Below are positions 61,101-64,000 of a stretch of 64,000 nt of DNA, in pieces. Numbering within the stretch: the first letter of the stretch is position 1; every line of letters starts with the position of its first letter. A model generated the notes under the pieces. The model searched no databases. It had not been told where the DNA came from and saw nothing but the letters and a program-made list of their open reading frames with translations. A program made the translations under genes and the position numbers. The stretch is from the NCBI RefSeq assembly GCF_963855985.1, contig NC_087090.1, positions 11,530,501 through 11,594,500 on the forward strand, given 5' to 3'. The DNA comes from Ostrinia nubilalis. Its lineage: Eukaryota; Arthropoda; Insecta; Lepidoptera; Crambidae.

Positions 61101-64000
61101 CTAACTGAATACATTGGGACACTATTACTCACGTTTACGAATAAAACAACAGTGCAGGATAAGATAATCATTTCTTGATAGCCCAGAGTTAATGGGTAAT
61201 GAGTGCCTACTTACAATGAAATGTAGAGCAAGTGATGCGGTAACTTGATGTCGGTAAAGTATTGATTTCACTGTTTCATCGGCAAAGCATCGATTATCTT
61301 TAGTTACGCAACAGCGCGACGTCGGGCGGCCGGCCGCTGCGCAAATCGCTCCAGTGATGCAAGTGGCTCGCTAGAAAATAAGATGGCTCGTGCGATACTC
61401 CGGCTCGATTGATTTGCTTACGTAATCGGTGCCGGAAACAAAGGCAGCGTTGACAACAAATTACTGTTCATTGTTTACATTTATCATTGTTTCAATTTTG
61501 TATAAGAAACCACTCAAGTTACACCTATCGTACTATTCGTGTACATGTAATTCACTCTTGTTATTCGTAAATTTAATAATAGAGCGTGTTTTAATGACTT
61601 AATTGAAACGTTCGTAACTAACAATTGTACATTTAGATTGAGATGTATTGTTACAATTACTTCATTTAACAAATTACAACGTATAGGTACTACGTCTTAA
61701 TTTCGATCTACGACGATGTTCGACTGACAGCGTTGATGAAATTAAGACCACCTTCATAAAAATTAATTGACGAAAACAAACACGAAAAAAGAAAAAGGAT
61801 ATTAGTTTTTTCGAAATCCGTTTTAAAATCAAATGTAGATAGGAAGTCGACATTACTCAACTGCTTAGAAAAAGTACGGGGAAGGTCAAGAACATGTGGT
61901 TCCGATATTTTTGAATAGAGTGAGGGGAACTTGCTTTGTGGGGTCAATGATCTGTTAGTCTAAAAGGAGGGTTGTCACCGGTGCGTCGGAGAATGTCGCG
62001 TTACGTGAGATATGTGAGGAGGGTCGAAGCGGCGCGGGCGCACCCCGGGAGCGCAGGTGAGGGTTGTGTAAAAACGTCCTTCCCTCTCTTGTGCTCACGT
62101 ACCCGAAAATAAGAACTCTATTTGAATTGGGATCTAAAAACTCATTTAAATCTTATAAAACCTATTAATGTAGAGCACCTCATACTTAGTTAAAACAAAA
62201 GGTTCAAATCTTTGTTATTGTAACGTATGTTAATATTATAGAACTGCTCCAAACGAATTCTTTACGTGACAGACATAATAATAAATAACTACAATAAAAT
62301 AACTCCTTTCATAATAGTTATTTACATTGATGTCAGAATGACTAATGGATTTGAGTCCCATTTTTGTTGCTAACTTGCTAATAGTCGATGACGCAATAAT
62401 TACAGGTCGAGATGGTTCAGTATAACGGAAATAATCAATTATGTAACCGGGAGTATTAGAGTAACAAATAACGCAATTTCATCTGAACTTGTTAATTTTA
62501 TGCTTTGCCTCCGATTGGTGTTGCTAAATTAGAGCAATTCTTATTGTGTTACATAGCAAATATTTCTAAAATTATACAAATTATTAACTGTTTACAAAAT
62601 GCAGGAGCTGAAACTGAATTTGTAATGCGTTAAAAAATAACTGGTTTTCTTTATGTTGCGAAATTGTGGAGTTATCAGATGACAAAGCCGCTACTACTTT
62701 GTTGTTTCCGCTTCTCATTAATTAATTGTATTGTTGATTCTTTAAAGAGAGTACAGGAGTTATTGTTGTAAACTTTTACTTTAACAAAACGGATTATATT
62801 TAACTGGAACTACAATCTTAACTACATCTTGGACCATCCATTGCTCCGTGCCATAGGTTAGAGAAACTCCTACGTATTGAGTGTGGGCTCACGAATGTAG
62901 AGATAATCATATTCGATCGATTATGCAATCAACTTGTCTTTTAGTAAACAAGGAGTCAAGTAGCTGGCATTCAGGCAGGGTACAAGCCAAGGCTGAGGAG
63001 TTTCAGGTAGTAGTCCACAAGTGGCTCCGAGCCATTACCCGCCGCGCTCCAAGGAGGCCGCGCCTGCGCCGCTCGTCTTGCGCGACTCATAATCTCCGCT
63101 TCACTGCGCTTTATAATCGCTCCGTATTGTTTTCGAGTCCATTATATTGTCAGATATTCTCCTCCGATAAATTTAGTCGTCGTGGAGCAATATCATGTTT
63201 GATTGAGCAGAACATGATACCCACTCAATTTCCTGAGGAGTATGTTTACATGATTGGAAGGCACTCGTTTTGTTGTATTGTTTTAATTTTAAATTATTCC
63301 TTGAAGAATAAGTTTGAGAACAGCTACTTGGTTAGTCATGAAGATTTAGAAATGATCAGTCACTGTAAAGTTGGGCTCCATTTTATAAAGTGGTTCAGAT
63401 TTACTTTGTTTACTTTGGTTACCTACCCAGCTGTATCAAGATATACGTACAATAGCGGCAGATAGTTACTACAAATGATGTAAATCCGTGGTCAGATCAG
63501 AACAGCGGCGGCGTCAACTCCTCAATGTGACAGCGCGTCGCGTCGCGGCGATGCAAGTTGTTTCGCTGCATGGGCGAGATTAGATTCAAGATGATGGCGC
63601 ATACATTTAGCGTATCAGCGGAGGCTGCAGGAGCGCGATAGGTGAGCGACGGTGACATTAATTGACAGGTCGGCGCGGGCGCAGGACACTTGACGCACGT
63701 GCGAGCGGACTTGGGCCCCCGCACTAAGCAGGATGTCTTTAAATAGACTAAATGCCTTTTTGAAGGCATGCCCTTCGAAGGGTGGCGGCATCCGGCTACG
63801 ATCGCGCACACGATTCGCCTCTAAGGAGAAAACTTATAAATAACTTCTTCAATTATTCTGAACCATTCAACTATGAAGACGGAGTGGTTGCGCTCGCGCC
63901 TGACTCACGGCGCACCAGGGGCCGACTGCGCGGCGGCTACCGGCCCTTATCGCGCATCTAGCCGACACACTGTTTCACGGAATGTCTATTGTTTGATTAA
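58111..64000. other. Gene-poor stretch, dense GC-rich islets to the right edge
   Basis: Islets lie at 58450-58660, 59500-59640, 60340-60420, 60660-60760, 61300-61440, 61970-62090, 62990-63110, 63480-63730 and 63780-63960. Many contain TGCGCAG/CTGCGC words (for example near 60721, 61335, 63065). The longest open frame of the window (62881-63465, plus, 194 codons, GTG start) crosses one islet but has no domain, no Met start at its beginning and a composition close to random. No gene or mobile element recognised. Confidence 0.4.

Noticed and set aside
1..64000. Conserved insect microRNAs (bantam, miR-1, miR-7, miR-9, miR-10, miR-92, miR-124, miR-193, iab-4) as the key to the gene desert
   Set aside because: I looked by eye for their mature sequences on the plus strand and found none; the minus strand was checked less thoroughly.

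Overview
The window looks like nuclear DNA from a lepidopteran (moth or butterfly). It is AT-rich (roughly 60% or more by eye). It carries repeat families I recognise from Lepidoptera: a poly-A-tailed retroelement, RTE-like 3' ends, LINE tails with an ATG/ATC-repeat end, TTA/TAA-flanked MITEs and hAT-type elements with CCGGAT repeats. It also has a strong excess of the heptamer GTAGGTA/TACCTAC. The only protein-coding gene I can support is the 3' end of PDCD10/CCM3. Its last two coding exons lie at 476-637 and 2913-2997 on the plus strand, with the stop codon at 2995-2997. There is one tRNA gene, an intron-containing tRNA-Ile(UAU) at 46280-46371 on the minus strand.

Layout. 1-3920: the end of PDCD10, whose last intron is largely filled by a decayed mariner (1029-2826) that itself holds at least two later insertions. 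3921-5100: two short inverted-repeat elements. 10334-12026: a hAT-like element with a perfect 8-bp target duplication, into which a 5'-truncated R1-clade LINE inserted, leaving a 13-bp duplication. 15578-16001 and 55781-56444: two more hAT-like elements, both with perfect 8-bp duplications. 30441-32129: an unclassified 1.69-kb DNA transposon, also with a perfect 8-bp duplication and a decayed minus-strand reading frame. 47583-47846: a nearly perfect palindromic MITE. 54355-54516: a 50-bp minisatellite whose unit contains a dyad.

The remainder, about 50 kb from 5.1 kb to the right edge, has no gene I can recognise. It is AT-rich, with short CpG-rich, GC-rich islets (about 50-300 bp) every 1-3 kb. 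Several islets share short motifs: CTGTCAGC, TTACGGGCCAT, GCGCAGGCGCCG, and a perfect NRF1-type palindrome. TATCGATA octamers are also over-represented across the region. This pattern would suit a gene desert or a very long intron full of cis-regulatory modules of a developmental gene lying outside the window. That reading is inference. Most open reading frames in this part fall in the GC-rich islets, where stop codons are rare, and have no recognisable domain.
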